Below are positions 1-6,653 of a DNA stretch of 6,942 nucleotides, one piece after another. This DNA is from Acidobacteriota bacterium (GTDB taxonomy: Bacteria > Acidobacteriota > Terriglobia > Acidoferrales > 2-02-FULL-67-57). The position numbers and the translations under genes were made by a program. The stretch is taken from NCBI GenBank assembly GCA_016210895.1, contig JACQTG010000070.1, forward strand, positions 1 through 6,942. Reading direction: 5' to 3'. Each line of letters starts with the position of its first letter. The stretch's first letter is position 1. The notes beneath the pieces were generated by a model. The model was not told where the DNA came from, did not search any database, and saw only the letters and a list, made by a program, of their open reading frames with translations.

Positions 1-2
1 GT

Positions 3-1007
3 CTGGACAAGGTCGGTCTCTGGCAGTTCACGCGTGGAAAGGAGATGTACGCCTACTTCGCCCGTCTACACACCACCACCGACCTGACGCCGGAGGCGAT
101 TCATCAGATCGGGCTCGACGAAGTGCGGCGCATTCGCGCCGAAATGGACAAGATTATCGAGCAGGTTGGGTTCAAAGGCAGCTTCGAGGAGTTCCTGGGG
201 TTTCTCCGCACCGACCCGCAGTTCTACTACACCGACCCGAACGAGTTGCTCGAAGCCTACCGGGCGCTGTCCAAGCGCATTGATCCCACGCTGGTCAAGC
301 TCTTCGACAGGCTGCCGCGGATGCCCTACGGCGTCGAGCCCATCCCGGCCCACATCGCCCCGGATACGACCACTGCCTACTACCGCCAGCCAGCGGCGGA
401 CGGCTCCCGCGCCGGGACTTATTTCGTCAACCTCTATCGGCCGGAGGTGCGGCCCAAGTACGAAATGGAGGTGCTGTCGATTCACGAGGCTGTGCCCGGG
501 CATCACCTGCAGATTGCGCTGGCGATGGAGCTGGGTGAGCTGCCCGAATTCCGCCGCTACGACGGCTACACGGCCTTCGTCGAAGGCTGGGGCCTCTACA
601 GCGAGAGCCTGGGCGAGGAGCTGGGCTTCTACCAGGACCCCTACTCCAAGTTCGGCCAGCTCACCTACGAGATGTGGCGCGCCGTGCGTCTGGTGGTGGA
701 CACGGGGATGCATTACCTCGGCTGGACGCGCCAGCAGGCGATTGATTTCTTCAAGGCCAACGCCGCCAAGACGGAAACTGACATCGTCAACGAGATTGAC
801 CGCTACATCGCTTGGCCCGGGCAGGCGCTGGCCTACAAGATCGGCGAGCTGAAGATCAAAGAGCTGCGCGCACGCGTGAGCCGCGAGCTGGGCGAGCGGT
901 TCGACGTCAAGGCCTTTCACGAAGTGGTGCTGGGCAGCGGCGCGGTGCCGCTGGACGTGCTGGAAGAAAACGTCAACACCTGGCTGGCGCGCGTCAGGAA
1001 CCCGTGA
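3..1007 (+). CDS. DUF885 family metallohydrolase, C-terminal part (5' end outside window)
   Basis: The frame is open from base 3 and starts outside the window; the ATG at 45 is internal, because the residues before it ([14 protein letters not shown]) continue the family pattern. What remains is 334 residues; family members usually run to about 550-600, so this is the C-terminal half or more. Seen: a [18 protein letters not shown] block at the left, the putative zinc-binding motif HEAVPGHH at bases 483-506, and EGWGLYSE about 33 residues later, whose glutamate is the likely third ligand as in gluzincin-type peptidases. Family knowledge: DUF885 proteins are often secreted or lipoprotein hydrolases, with few characterised substrates; peptidase activity is the best guess. 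A signal peptide cannot be judged because the N-terminus is missing. The gene converges on the OmpA-like gene, with 10 bases between the stop codons. The family call is confident, the substrate is unknown. Confidence 0.9.
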   Translation: MDKVGLWQFTRGKEMYAYFARLHTTTDLTPEAIHQIGLDEVRRIRAEMDKIIEQVGFKGSFEEFLGFLRTDPQFYYTDPNELLEAYRALSKRIDPTLVKLFDRLPRMPYGVEPIPAHIAPDTTTAYYRQPAADGSRAGTYFVNLYRPEVRPKYEMEVLSIHEAVPGHHLQIALAMELGELPEFRRYDGYTAFVEGWGLYSESLGEELGFYQDPYSKFGQLTYEMWRAVRLVVDTGMHYLGWTRQQAIDFFKANAAKTETDIVNEIDRYIAWPGQALAYKIGELKIKELRARVSRELGERFDVKAFHEVVLGSGAVPLDVLEENVNTWLARVRNP

Positions 1008-1017
1008 GGATTTCGTC

Positions 1018-2841
1018 CTACTGAGAGGGGCCTGGCACCTGGGCCTCGCAGAGCGAGGTCATGTGACCCAACTGCGCCGGCGGGAAGAGCAGCACCACGC
1101 GGCGATTGCGCTCCTCGGCCGCCTGCGTGTCCACCACCGGCTCGCGCTCGCCCTTTCCGATCACGGTGTCGTCGAGTTGGGCGATGAGTTCGAGCCGCTG
1201 CGTCTGATTGCGCTGGGCGGCGGCGAAGTTCATTCCCAGGAGTTGCTGCACCGTGGCCAGCCGCCGTTGGGCAATCCCGCGCAAGCCGGGGTCGGCCTCC
1301 AGTGCGAGGCGCTCTTCGAGGAAGTAGCGATAGACGGAGAGCGCGCGCTGTTCGGAGAGCCACTGGTTGTAGGCGTCGTCGCCGACGCGGTCGGTGTGGC
1401 CTTCATAGCGGACGTCGGCTTCGGGGAAGAGCAGCAGGCGCAGCACGGCCAGCTTGGCCAGGTTTTCGCGCGCCGTGGGGCGGAGGTCGTAGCTGTTGAA
1501 GTCGAAGAGGATGTCGGAGGCAAGCGTCAGCACCATGCTGCCGCCCTGCTGGGTGAGCTGGCCGAGCGAGTTGAGTTGCCGGCGCAATTCGGCACAGATT
1601 TTTTCACGATCTTCCGCCAGCAGCGAGGTCTGGCCGCGGGAATCGGCGAGTTGCTGCTCGAGCAAGCCCGAGCGCTCGCGCAGCGCGAAGAGCTGGGTTT
1701 CGAGTTCGCGCCCGCGGCGCCGCTCGAGGTCGAGGGCGCCTTCGAGTTGCTGGAGGCGGTCGCGGACACTGGCGAGCTCCTTCTGACTGTTGGCGAGCTG
1801 CGTATTCAGCTCCTGGTTGGCCCGGCGGAGCCGGTCGGCTTCTTCGCGCAAGGGACCCGACTCGGCCCGGATGCGTGCCGCTTCGGCACGTAGTTGCTCC
1901 GCTTCCGCGCGCAGGTTGTTCAGTTCCCGGTCGAGTTGCCGCACGTAGACGCCGCCCACCGCGCCCAAGGCCAGCGCCCGCGCGTTCTCAGCAATCTGCG
2001 CCGCTGTCCGGGCAAACTGAATGGCTTCGCGCACGCCGCCCCCGCTTAAGGTGTCTTCGGCTTGCTGCAGGTAGCCGCGCGCCTGGGCCAGCGTCTGCCG
2101 GGTGCGGTCTTCGTCGGGCAGTGGCTCTTCGCCCGCTGTCCGCTCAACCGCGAGGATGCCAGACTTGGAGGCCAGCTCGACCGCCTTGCGCGCTTGCAGG
2201 ATTTCGTTCGGGATACCCATCACCACCTCGGCGGGCGCGGTGTTATAGCGGTGGTAGTAGGTGTAGAAAGACAGTTTGCCGGGCACGGGCTGAGCCTTGT
2301 TGGTGGTCACGACATTGTCCTGGTTGATGCTGTAGAGCACCACCACCGGGCTCGGGTCGTTGACGGCGAAGTCAGGCTCGGCGGTGACCATCAGCCAGAA
2401 GGTCTGGTAGGGCGTGGTGACATTGATGCCCACCGGCGAGCCGCCGCGGTCAAACGTAATCTCACCCAGGTTCATCGCCTCGCCGTCCACGGATACAGCC
2501 CACAAGACGTAGGTCAGGAAATCCCGCCCGAAGCGTCGGGCATGCTCGAGCCCCTTGATGTCGCCGCGGTTGATGTCGATTTCGAGGAAGCCGGGCCGGC
2601 TCTCAATCTTCATCTTGGCCGCGGCGGTGGGGACAATCTTCGTGCCGCGCATCTCCACCACGGTGGCGTCGGCCAGGTGCAAGAAACTCAAGATCTGCCC
2701 GCTAGGCTCGTCGATAACAACTTCCTGGACGCCGGCGGGCAAGTTGGCCAGCGCCGGTCCCTGCGCGCCAGCCTCGAATCCGGCCAGCAGCGCGACCAGG
2801 GCGAGCATCCCGAACCATCCACGCTTGGGTCTGGTGTTCAT
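1018..2841 (-). CDS. Exported coiled-coil protein with C-terminal OmpA-like peptidoglycan-binding domain
   Basis: 607 residues. The ATG at 2841 is chosen because AGGAG (2848-2852) lies 6 bases upstream and a signal peptide follows directly: basic N-terminus (NTRPKR), hydrophobic core (about 10-22) and likely cleavage after A-G-A (24-26). The frame also runs 21 codons further upstream into rocF without a better start. Parts in order: an unrecognised, probably beta-rich domain (about 30-200); a helical stretch rich in A, E, Q and R (about 215-295) that resembles DUF4398-type regions; a long heptad-like coiled coil (about 300-425); and an OmpA C-terminal domain (about 435-588). The last has ILFDFNSYDLRP, GHTDRVG and NQWLSEQRA. 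D484 and R499 match the diaminopimelate-binding Asp and Arg of OmpA in identity and in their 15-residue spacing, and ERNRRVVLLF closes the fold. About 35 extra residues sit inside this domain. Inferred role: a periplasmic or outer-membrane-linked protein that anchors to peptidoglycan. It lies 22 bases after rocF, probably co-transcribed. Confidence 0.88.
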   Translation of the reverse strand: MNTRPKRGWFGMLALVALLAGFEAGAQGPALANLPAGVQEVVIDEPSGQILSFLHLADATVVEMRGTKIVPTAAAKMKIESRPGFLEIDINRGDIKGLEHARRFGRDFLTYVLWAVSVDGEAMNLGEITFDRGGSPVGINVTTPYQTFWLMVTAEPDFAVNDPSPVVVLYSINQDNVVTTNKAQPVPGKLSFYTYYHRYNTAPAEVVMGIPNEILQARKAVELASKSGILAVERTAGEEPLPDEDRTRQTLAQARGYLQQAEDTLSGGGVREAIQFARTAAQIAENARALALGAVGGVYVRQLDRELNNLRAEAEQLRAEAARIRAESGPLREEADRLRRANQELNTQLANSQKELASVRDRLQQLEGALDLERRRGRELETQLFALRERSGLLEQQLADSRGQTSLLAEDREKICAELRRQLNSLGQLTQQGGSMVLTLASDILFDFNSYDLRPTARENLAKLAVLRLLLFPEADVRYEGHTDRVGDDAYNQWLSEQRALSVYRYFLEERLALEADPGLRGIAQRRLATVQQLLGMNFAAAQRNQTQRLELIAQLDDTVIGKGEREPVVDTQAAEERNRRVVLLFPPAQLGHMTSLCEAQVPGPSQ

Positions 2842-2847
2842 GGTGGT

Positions 2848-2852
2848 CTCCT
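2848..2852 (-). promoter_or_regulatory. Ribosome binding site of the OmpA-like gene
   Basis: Read on the minus strand, AGGAG stands 6 bases before the ATG at 2841, in the 22-base gap after the rocF stop. It decides the start: the longer reading frame beginning at 2904 would overlap rocF and would bury the signal peptide 21 residues inside the protein. Confidence 0.8.
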
Positions 2853-2863
2853 GTGGTACTCCC

Positions 2864-3775
2864 TTAGAGAATCTTTTTGCCGAGGGCGGAGAGGGCCAGC
2901 TCAACCGCGAGCTCGGCGGTTTGGTTGCGGACGTCGATCATCGGATTAATCTCGACAACTTCCAGTGAAACCATTTTACCCGTATCCGCAATCATTTCCA
3001 TCGCTAAATGCGCTTCCCGGTAGGTGACGCCGCCGCGTACGGCGGTGCCCACGCCGGGAGCGATGTCGGGGTTGAGGACGTCCATATCGAGGCTGACGTG
3101 GAACCCCGCCGTCCCGTCCTGCGCCAGCCGCAACGCTTCGGCCAGCACCGGGCGCATCCCCCGCTCGTCAATCTCGCGCATGGTGAAGACGCGGATGCCC
3201 GAGCGGCGCACGATGCGCTTTTCCTGCCGGTCCAAATCGCGCACGCCCACCAGGGCGCAGTTCGCCGCGGCCAGTTTGGGGGCGAAGCCCAGTAGGTGCG
3301 TGAGCCGGCGCGCACCGTAGCCGAGCACGGCGGCCAGCGGCATCCCGTGCACGTTGCCGCTCGGGGTTGTCTCGGGCGTGTTCATATCGCCGTGGGCGTC
3401 GAGCCAGAGGCAGCCGATGTGTTGCCGGCACCGGCGGAAGTACGAGGCCACACCGGCGAGGGTGCCGATGGCGATGGAGTGGTCGCCGCCGAGCACGAGC
3501 GGCAGGCGCCTGTCGGCCAGGGCACGCGCCACGTGTTGCGCGACCGCCTTGCAGGTCTCGGCAATCGCCCCGAGATACTTGGCCCGTGCCTGGCCGCTCG
3601 GGATTTCTTCCGCCACGCGCACGGCTACGTTGCCGCAGTCTTCCACCTGATAGCCGAGCGCCTCGATGCGTGCCCCCAGCCGCGCTACGCGCATCGCTGA
3701 CGGCCCCATGTCCACGCCCCGCCGGTCCTGGCCGAGGTCCATTGGCACGCCCAGAATGCGGATCTTGCGCGTCAT
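2864..3775 (-). CDS. rocF: Arginase
   Basis: 303 residues, the usual arginase length. It hydrolyses L-arginine to L-ornithine and urea in the cytoplasm (EC 3.5.3.1), using a binuclear manganese centre. All six metal ligands are visible in family order: H99 in GGDHS, D126, H128 and D130 in DAHGD, and D230 and D232 in SLDMDVLNPD. The block NTPETTPSGNVHGMPLAA and the C-terminal VVEINPMIDVRNQTAELAVE follow Bacillus-type arginases closely, which favours arginase over agmatinase or formiminoglutamase. The ATG at 3775 is preferred because family proteins begin just before the K-I-x-I-x-G-V-P strand. An upstream GTG at 3805 would add ten non-family residues. No clear Shine-Dalgarno precedes the ATG, and a -10-like TATACT lies close by. 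Upstream lies the RAYT unit; downstream, 22 bases away, the OmpA-like gene. Confidence 0.95.
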   Translation of the reverse strand: MTRKIRILGVPMDLGQDRRGVDMGPSAMRVARLGARIEALGYQVEDCGNVAVRVAEEIPSGQARAKYLGAIAETCKAVAQHVARALADRRLPLVLGGDHSIAIGTLAGVASYFRRCRQHIGCLWLDAHGDMNTPETTPSGNVHGMPLAAVLGYGARRLTHLLGFAPKLAAANCALVGVRDLDRQEKRIVRRSGIRVFTMREIDERGMRPVLAEALRLAQDGTAGFHVSLDMDVLNPDIAPGVGTAVRGGVTYREAHLAMEMIADTGKMVSLEVVEINPMIDVRNQTAELAVELALSALGKKIL

Positions 3776-3784
3776 CAGCTTTAC

Positions 3785-3790
3785 AGTATA
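3785..3790 (-). promoter_or_regulatory. Candidate -10 box of rocF
   Basis: On the minus strand TATACT (one mismatch to TATAAT) ends 9 bases before the rocF ATG. Transcription would start about 3-4 bases before the ATG, giving an almost leaderless message, which agrees with the missing Shine-Dalgarno. No good -35 hexamer is visible at a 16-18 base spacing; that region falls in the outer end of the flanking REP-like repeat. This rests on one hexamer and is tentative. Confidence 0.35.
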
Positions 3791-3807
3791 GACCCAGCGG
3801 GGCACAG

Positions 3808-3879
3808 ACCGACGACGAAGCCTGTTCCGAGGCGGCCCGTTTGGGCAGATTCGAGCCGACCGGCTTCGTCGCCGCTACC
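3808..3879 (-). repeat. REP-like element, copy B (downstream of the transposase)
   Basis: Read on the minus strand it begins GGTAGCGGCGACGAAGCC (3879-3862) and ends GGCTTCGTCGTCGGT (3822-3808). The arms CGACGAAGCC and GGCTTCGTCG form a perfect 10-bp stem around a 39-base loop; a G-T pair and two more pairs extend it outward. The loop holds its own small hairpin, GCCC/GGGC around four bases (3835-3846). The outer segments match copy A at 16 of 18 and 13 of 15 positions. The GTAG head faces the transposase, and its TAG (3877-3875) is the transposase stop codon. Confidence 0.75.
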
Positions 3880-4378
3880 GGAGTTGCTTTTCGGATTCTG
3901 CCAGGAGCGTAAGAAAATCCACACGAATAATAGATTGGAGGTGTGCATAGGCCGAGGCACTGGACCAGCGCCACTCTTCCGCCGATGCGACTAGGCCCTT
4001 ACGCACCGGGTTCCGGTGCATGTAATCCAGGGTCTCAGAAAATTCTTTCGGTGTTCGCATAAACCGGTCAAAGAATCCTTTCTGCCAGAGCGTACCGCGC
4101 CCGCTCCGCTCGCCATTAATCTTTCGGCTAGTTACATACTTCAACTTTTGCACCAGAGCGGAGATCGTGTCGCCCGCTGCGGGCAGCACCAGCAGATGCA
4201 GGTGATCGGGCATAACGACAAACCCGGCCAGCCCAAACTGGCGACGCTGGCGAATTTCGTCCAGCCCCTGGCACAGCAACGCTCGCTCTCGAGGAGTAAA
4301 CGCCTTCAATCCGCGCCGGAGGTTCGTAGTGACAAAAAAGATCTTGTCCCCGGAAACGAGTCTTCGCAGCCGTGGCAT
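3875..4378 (-). CDS. REP-associated tyrosine transposase (RAYT, IS200-like Y1 domain)
   Basis: 167 residues, full length for the family. Y1/HUH enzymes cut and rejoin single-stranded DNA at hairpins; RAYTs act on REP sequences. Seen: an N-terminal strand with FFVTTN (14-19), the HUH pair H59 and H61 in [11 protein letters not shown], the [11 protein letters not shown] block (98-108), and [12 protein letters not shown] (119-130), whose Y119 is the probable nucleophile. [11 protein letters not shown] near residue 140 is the usual RAYT tail motif. All key residues are present and there is no frameshift, so the enzyme may be active. The ATG at 4378 begins the typical MPRxRR start; only a weak GGCGGG precedes it. 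The stop codon lies in the GTAG head of the downstream repeat. Flanking inverted repeats favour RAYT over an ordinary IS200/IS605 transposase. G+C is 42% over 4021-4080, well below the neighbours, suggesting separate origin. Confidence 0.92.
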   Translation of the reverse strand: MPRLRRLVSGDKIFFVTTNLRRGLKAFTPRERALLCQGLDEIRQRRQFGLAGFVVMPDHLHLLVLPAAGDTISALVQKLKYVTSRKINGERSGRGTLWQKGFFDRFMRTPKEFSETLDYMHRNPVRKGLVASAEEWRWSSASAYAHLQSIIRVDFLTLLAESEKQLR

Positions 4379-4404
4379 TATCCCGCCGACCTATATCACG
4401 GTGG

Positions 4405-4475
4405 GGTAGCGGCGAGGAAGGCGCAGGTCTGAATTCTGAGTTCAGCAGTGTGCGTCGAGCGCCTTCCTCGTCGGT
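4405..4475 (+). repeat. REP-like element, copy A (upstream of the transposase)
   Basis: On the plus strand it begins GGTAGCGGCGAGGAAGGC (4405-4422) and ends GCCTTCCTCGTCGGT (4461-4475). CGAGGAAGGCGC (4413-4424) pairs perfectly with GCGCCTTCCTCG (4459-4470), a 12-bp stem around 34 bases, extended outward by a G-T pair and two more pairs. The loop carries a second hairpin, CTGAA/TTCAG (4429-4445). The GTAG head (4406-4409) faces the transposase start. Neither strand shows a T-run after the stem, so it is not a standard intrinsic terminator, although it follows asnS by 19 bases and might still slow or protect the asnS transcript. Confidence 0.78.
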
Positions 4476-4494
4476 TCTTGTTTCTAGGGTTCGG

Positions 4495-5799
4495 TTAGGG
4501 ATAGATGCGGTAGAGCATGCGGGGGAAGGGGATGGTTTCGCGAATGTGTTCGACGCCGGCGATCCAGGCCACCGTGCGTTCCACGCCCAGGCCGAAGCCG
4601 CCGTGGGGCACCGAGCCCCAGCGCCGCAGATCGAGGTACCACTGGAAGGCGTCTTCGGGCAGGTTCTGTTCGCGCAGGCGCTTGCGCAGCAGTTCGTGGT
4701 CGCTGATGCGCTGGCTCCCGCCGATGATCTCGCCGTAGCCCTCCGGCGCCAGCATGTCCATACACAGCGCCAGCTCCGCGTTCTCCGGGTCGGGCTCCAT
4801 ATAGAAGGCTTTGGCGCGCGCCGGGTAGCGGTGGAGGATGACCGGCGTGTCGAATTGATTGGAGAGGGTGGTTTCGTCGGCACCGCCCAAGTCCTCGCCC
4901 CACTCGATCTGGCTGCCGCGCTCGCGCAGCCGCTTAACGGCGTCGTCGTAGCGCAGGCGCGGGAAGGGCGGCTCGATGCGGGTGAGCTTCGTGGTGTCGC
5001 GCGCGAGGGTCTCGAGCTCGCGGGGCCGGCGCGTGAGAACCGTCTTGACGATGCTCGTCACGAGTTCCTCGCCGAGCTGCATCAAATCGTCGAGCGTGGC
5101 AAAGGCCACCTCCGGCTCCACCATCCAGAACTCGGTCAGGTGACGCCGCGTCTTCGATTTCTCGGCGCGAAAGGTCGGCCCGAAGCAGTACACCTTGCCC
5201 AGCGCCGCCGCCGTGGCCTCGACGTAGAGCTGACCCGATTGCGTGAGATAGGCCTTGCCTAGATCGAAGTAGTCGAGCCCGAAGAGTGTGGTGGTGCCTT
5301 CGCAGGCCGCCGGGGTCAGGATGGGCGCGTCGGTGAGGATGAAGCCGCGCGAGTCGAAAAACTCGCGAATGGCGCGGATGACTTCGTGCCGCACCCGCAG
5401 CAAAGCACTTTGCCGCGCAGAGCGCATCCATAGGTGACGATGGCTGAGCAGGAAGTCGGGCCCGTGCTCTTTGAGGGAGATAGGGTACGGGTCAGCCTCC
5501 GGCACGCGCTGGATGATTTCAAGGTCGGTGACCACCAGCTCGTAGCCGCCCGGCGCGCGGGCATCGCGCCGCACCCGGCCACGCACGCGCAGGCTCGACT
5601 CTTGCGTGAGCGCGCCCACGCGCTCCCAGACTTCCGGCGCCACTTCGGCCTTCGAGACCACGCCCTGCAGCAGCCCGGTGCCGTCGCGAAAGATGGGGAA
5701 GAGCAGCTTGCCCGACTCGCGCAGGTTGTAGAGCCAGCCCTCGAGCGTGACCTCCTGACCCTCGTAGCGGCCGATGGCTTCGATGGTCACTACCGGCAT
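4495..5799 (-). CDS. asnS: Asparaginyl-tRNA synthetase
   Basis: 434 residues, the normal length of the Thermus-type enzyme. It attaches asparagine to tRNA-Asn in the cytoplasm using ATP (EC 6.1.1.22). Domains in order: an N-terminal OB-fold anticodon-binding domain (about 1-100) with [20 protein letters not shown], then the class II catalytic core. Motif 1 lies around 146-162. Motif 2 has FRAE (210-213) followed by [15 protein letters not shown]. Motif 3 is [13 protein letters not shown] (401-413), with R408 as the ATP-binding arginine. The [10 protein letters not shown] block and the absence of aspartyl-specific insertions favour AsnRS over AspRS. The ATG at 5799 is chosen because the OB fold begins there; the frame is open further upstream but overlaps the TIM-barrel gene. 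It starts 5 bases after that gene's stop, with only a weak ribosome site, so translational coupling is likely. Confidence 0.95.
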   Translation of the reverse strand: MPVVTIEAIGRYEGQEVTLEGWLYNLRESGKLLFPIFRDGTGLLQGVVSKAEVAPEVWERVGALTQESSLRVRGRVRRDARAPGGYELVVTDLEIIQRVPEADPYPISLKEHGPDFLLSHRHLWMRSARQSALLRVRHEVIRAIREFFDSRGFILTDAPILTPAACEGTTTLFGLDYFDLGKAYLTQSGQLYVEATAAALGKVYCFGPTFRAEKSKTRRHLTEFWMVEPEVAFATLDDLMQLGEELVTSIVKTVLTRRPRELETLARDTTKLTRIEPPFPRLRYDDAVKRLRERGSQIEWGEDLGGADETTLSNQFDTPVILHRYPARAKAFYMEPDPENAELALCMDMLAPEGYGEIIGGSQRISDHELLRKRLREQNLPEDAFQWYLDLRRWGSVPHGGFGLGVERTVAWIAGVEHIRETIPFPRMLYRIYP

Positions 5800-5804
5800 C
5801 GCGC

Positions 5805-6653
5805 TTACTTCTGCGCGGGGCGCGTCGCGGCGCTGAATTCCTGGAAGCGGGCGAAGACTTCCAGGGCTTTTTCCAGCGGCTGTTTGAACTCGCCGTGGTC
5901 GCGCAACTCCAGTTGCAGGGGGAAGTCGTGCGGCGCCTGGCTCAGCGCGCGGATGGCGGCGTCCCACTCAATCGTGCCCTGGCCGGGGAAGAGATGGTCG
6001 TCGCGCTCGCCGCCGTTGTCGTGGAGGTGGGTGGAGAGGACGAGGTCCCGCAGGGCTTCGAACTCCGGCTCGACGCCGTTGCTGATATGCGCGTGGCCGC
6101 TGTCGAAGCAAACACGCAGATCATTGAGGCGGGTGTAAGTCAGGAAGTGGCGAAGCTTTTCCCCCGTGGAAAGCTCATTGGGGATGTTTTCGAGCAAGAT
6201 TTGCACGCCGCGCTGCTTGGCGTAGACGAGCAGCGGCTCGAGGCTGGCGTAGGCAGCGTCGAACTTGGCCAGCTCAAACTTTTCGTGCGCCACGCCCAGG
6301 TGCTGCACCAGGTAGCGGAAGGGAATGCGCTCGGCCACGTCGAGCGCGCGCTTGATCTCCTCCACCGACTCCAGGCGGCGGTGGCGTTCGGCTTCGGCAA
6401 TGTTGAGCGCCGAGCCGGAGGTTCTCCCCCAGGAGTAGTCCTTGTACATGGGCGTGTGCAGCGAGCGTAGCTCAAGCGGGTGATCGGCGAACCAGGCGGC
6501 GAGGTCGTCCACCTGGCTCTCGTCGGTATAGTCGAAGTGCTGCTTGGCGCAGAAGATTTCAATCGCCGCGATGCCGGCGCGCTCGATGGCGTCGAGCGTC
6601 GCCGTGGTCAGCTTCTGGTTGACGAAGAGATGCGTGGACAGGGCCTGCTTCAT
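5805..6653 (-). CDS. Sugar phosphate isomerase/epimerase-like TIM-barrel protein (xylose isomerase-like / AP endonuclease 2 superfamily)
   Basis: 282 residues covering one complete xylose-isomerase-like TIM barrel, without signal peptide. Candidate metal ligands lie at the ends of successive strands: H66 (SLHTP), H118 (LVQHLG), E155 (LLENIP), D184 and H187 (CFDSGHAH), H209 (STHLHDN), D218 and H220 (DDHLFPGQG), and E249 (LQLEL). The order matches the nine ligands of endonuclease IV; most sugar isomerases of this superfamily use only a subset, including the E, D, H and E core. Substrate and reaction cannot be read from the sequence: sugar isomerase, epimerase or a phosphoester hydrolase are all open. 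The ATG at 6653 overlaps the stop of the upstream gene as ATGA, and a GAGAG six bases upstream could serve as ribosome site. The stop is 5 bases before asnS, so it belongs to the same transcription unit. Confidence 0.85.
   Translation of the reverse strand: MKQALSTHLFVNQKLTTATLDAIERAGIAAIEIFCAKQHFDYTDESQVDDLAAWFADHPLELRSLHTPMYKDYSWGRTSGSALNIAEAERHRRLESVEEIKRALDVAERIPFRYLVQHLGVAHEKFELAKFDAAYASLEPLLVYAKQRGVQILLENIPNELSTGEKLRHFLTYTRLNDLRVCFDSGHAHISNGVEPEFEALRDLVLSTHLHDNGGERDDHLFPGQGTIEWDAAIRALSQAPHDFPLQLELRDHGEFKQPLEKALEVFARFQEFSAATRPAQK

Larger units (their letters stand above)
3808..4475 (-). mobile_element. REP/RAYT unit: transposase gene between two inverted REP-like elements
   Basis: 668 bp bounded by two inverted copies of one stem-loop element (3808-3879 and 4405-4475), with a single IS200-like transposase gene between them, in the spacer between asnS and rocF. 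The arrangement matches known RAYT loci, where a domesticated Y1-type transposase lies between inverted REP sequences that it recognises. The outer edges reach to 19 bases from the asnS stop and 32 bases from the rocF start. I see no target-site duplication, which is expected because Y1 enzymes do not make them. Part of the gene is lower in G+C than the flanking genes. Whether the unit still moves cannot be told from one copy. Confidence 0.75.

Noticed and set aside
66..920. Long open frame antisense to the DUF885 gene
   Set aside because: High G+C keeps opposite frames open; the translation has no family motif and the plus-strand frame has clear ones.
1059..1070. Near-palindrome GGTCATGTGACC as an operator
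   Set aside because: It lies inside the last codons of the OmpA-like gene, far from any promoter, and is explained by coding sequence.
1063..2949. Two long plus-strand open frames (1063-1893 and 2062-2949) opposite the OmpA-like gene
   Set aside because: They mirror the coiled-coil and OmpA-coding sequence, have no recognisable domain, and lie antisense to a gene with signal peptide, ribosome site and conserved motifs.
2864..3775. Agmatinase or formiminoglutamase instead of arginase
   Set aside because: The NTPETTPSGNVHGMPLA block and the VVEINP C-terminal region are arginase-type.
3875..4378. Ordinary IS200/IS605 insertion sequence
   Set aside because: The RAYT-type motifs and the inverted GTAG-headed stem-loops at both sides fit a REP-associated unit; no TnpB or IS605-like end hairpins are present.
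4405..4475. Intrinsic terminator for asnS
   Set aside because: The stem is strong, but the loop is about 34 bases and no T-run follows on the minus strand; the repeat interpretation explains it better.
4372..5262. Plus-strand open frame of 296 codons opposite asnS
   Set aside because: Antisense shadow of a synthetase whose catalytic motifs are certain; its start also lies across the REP-like repeat.
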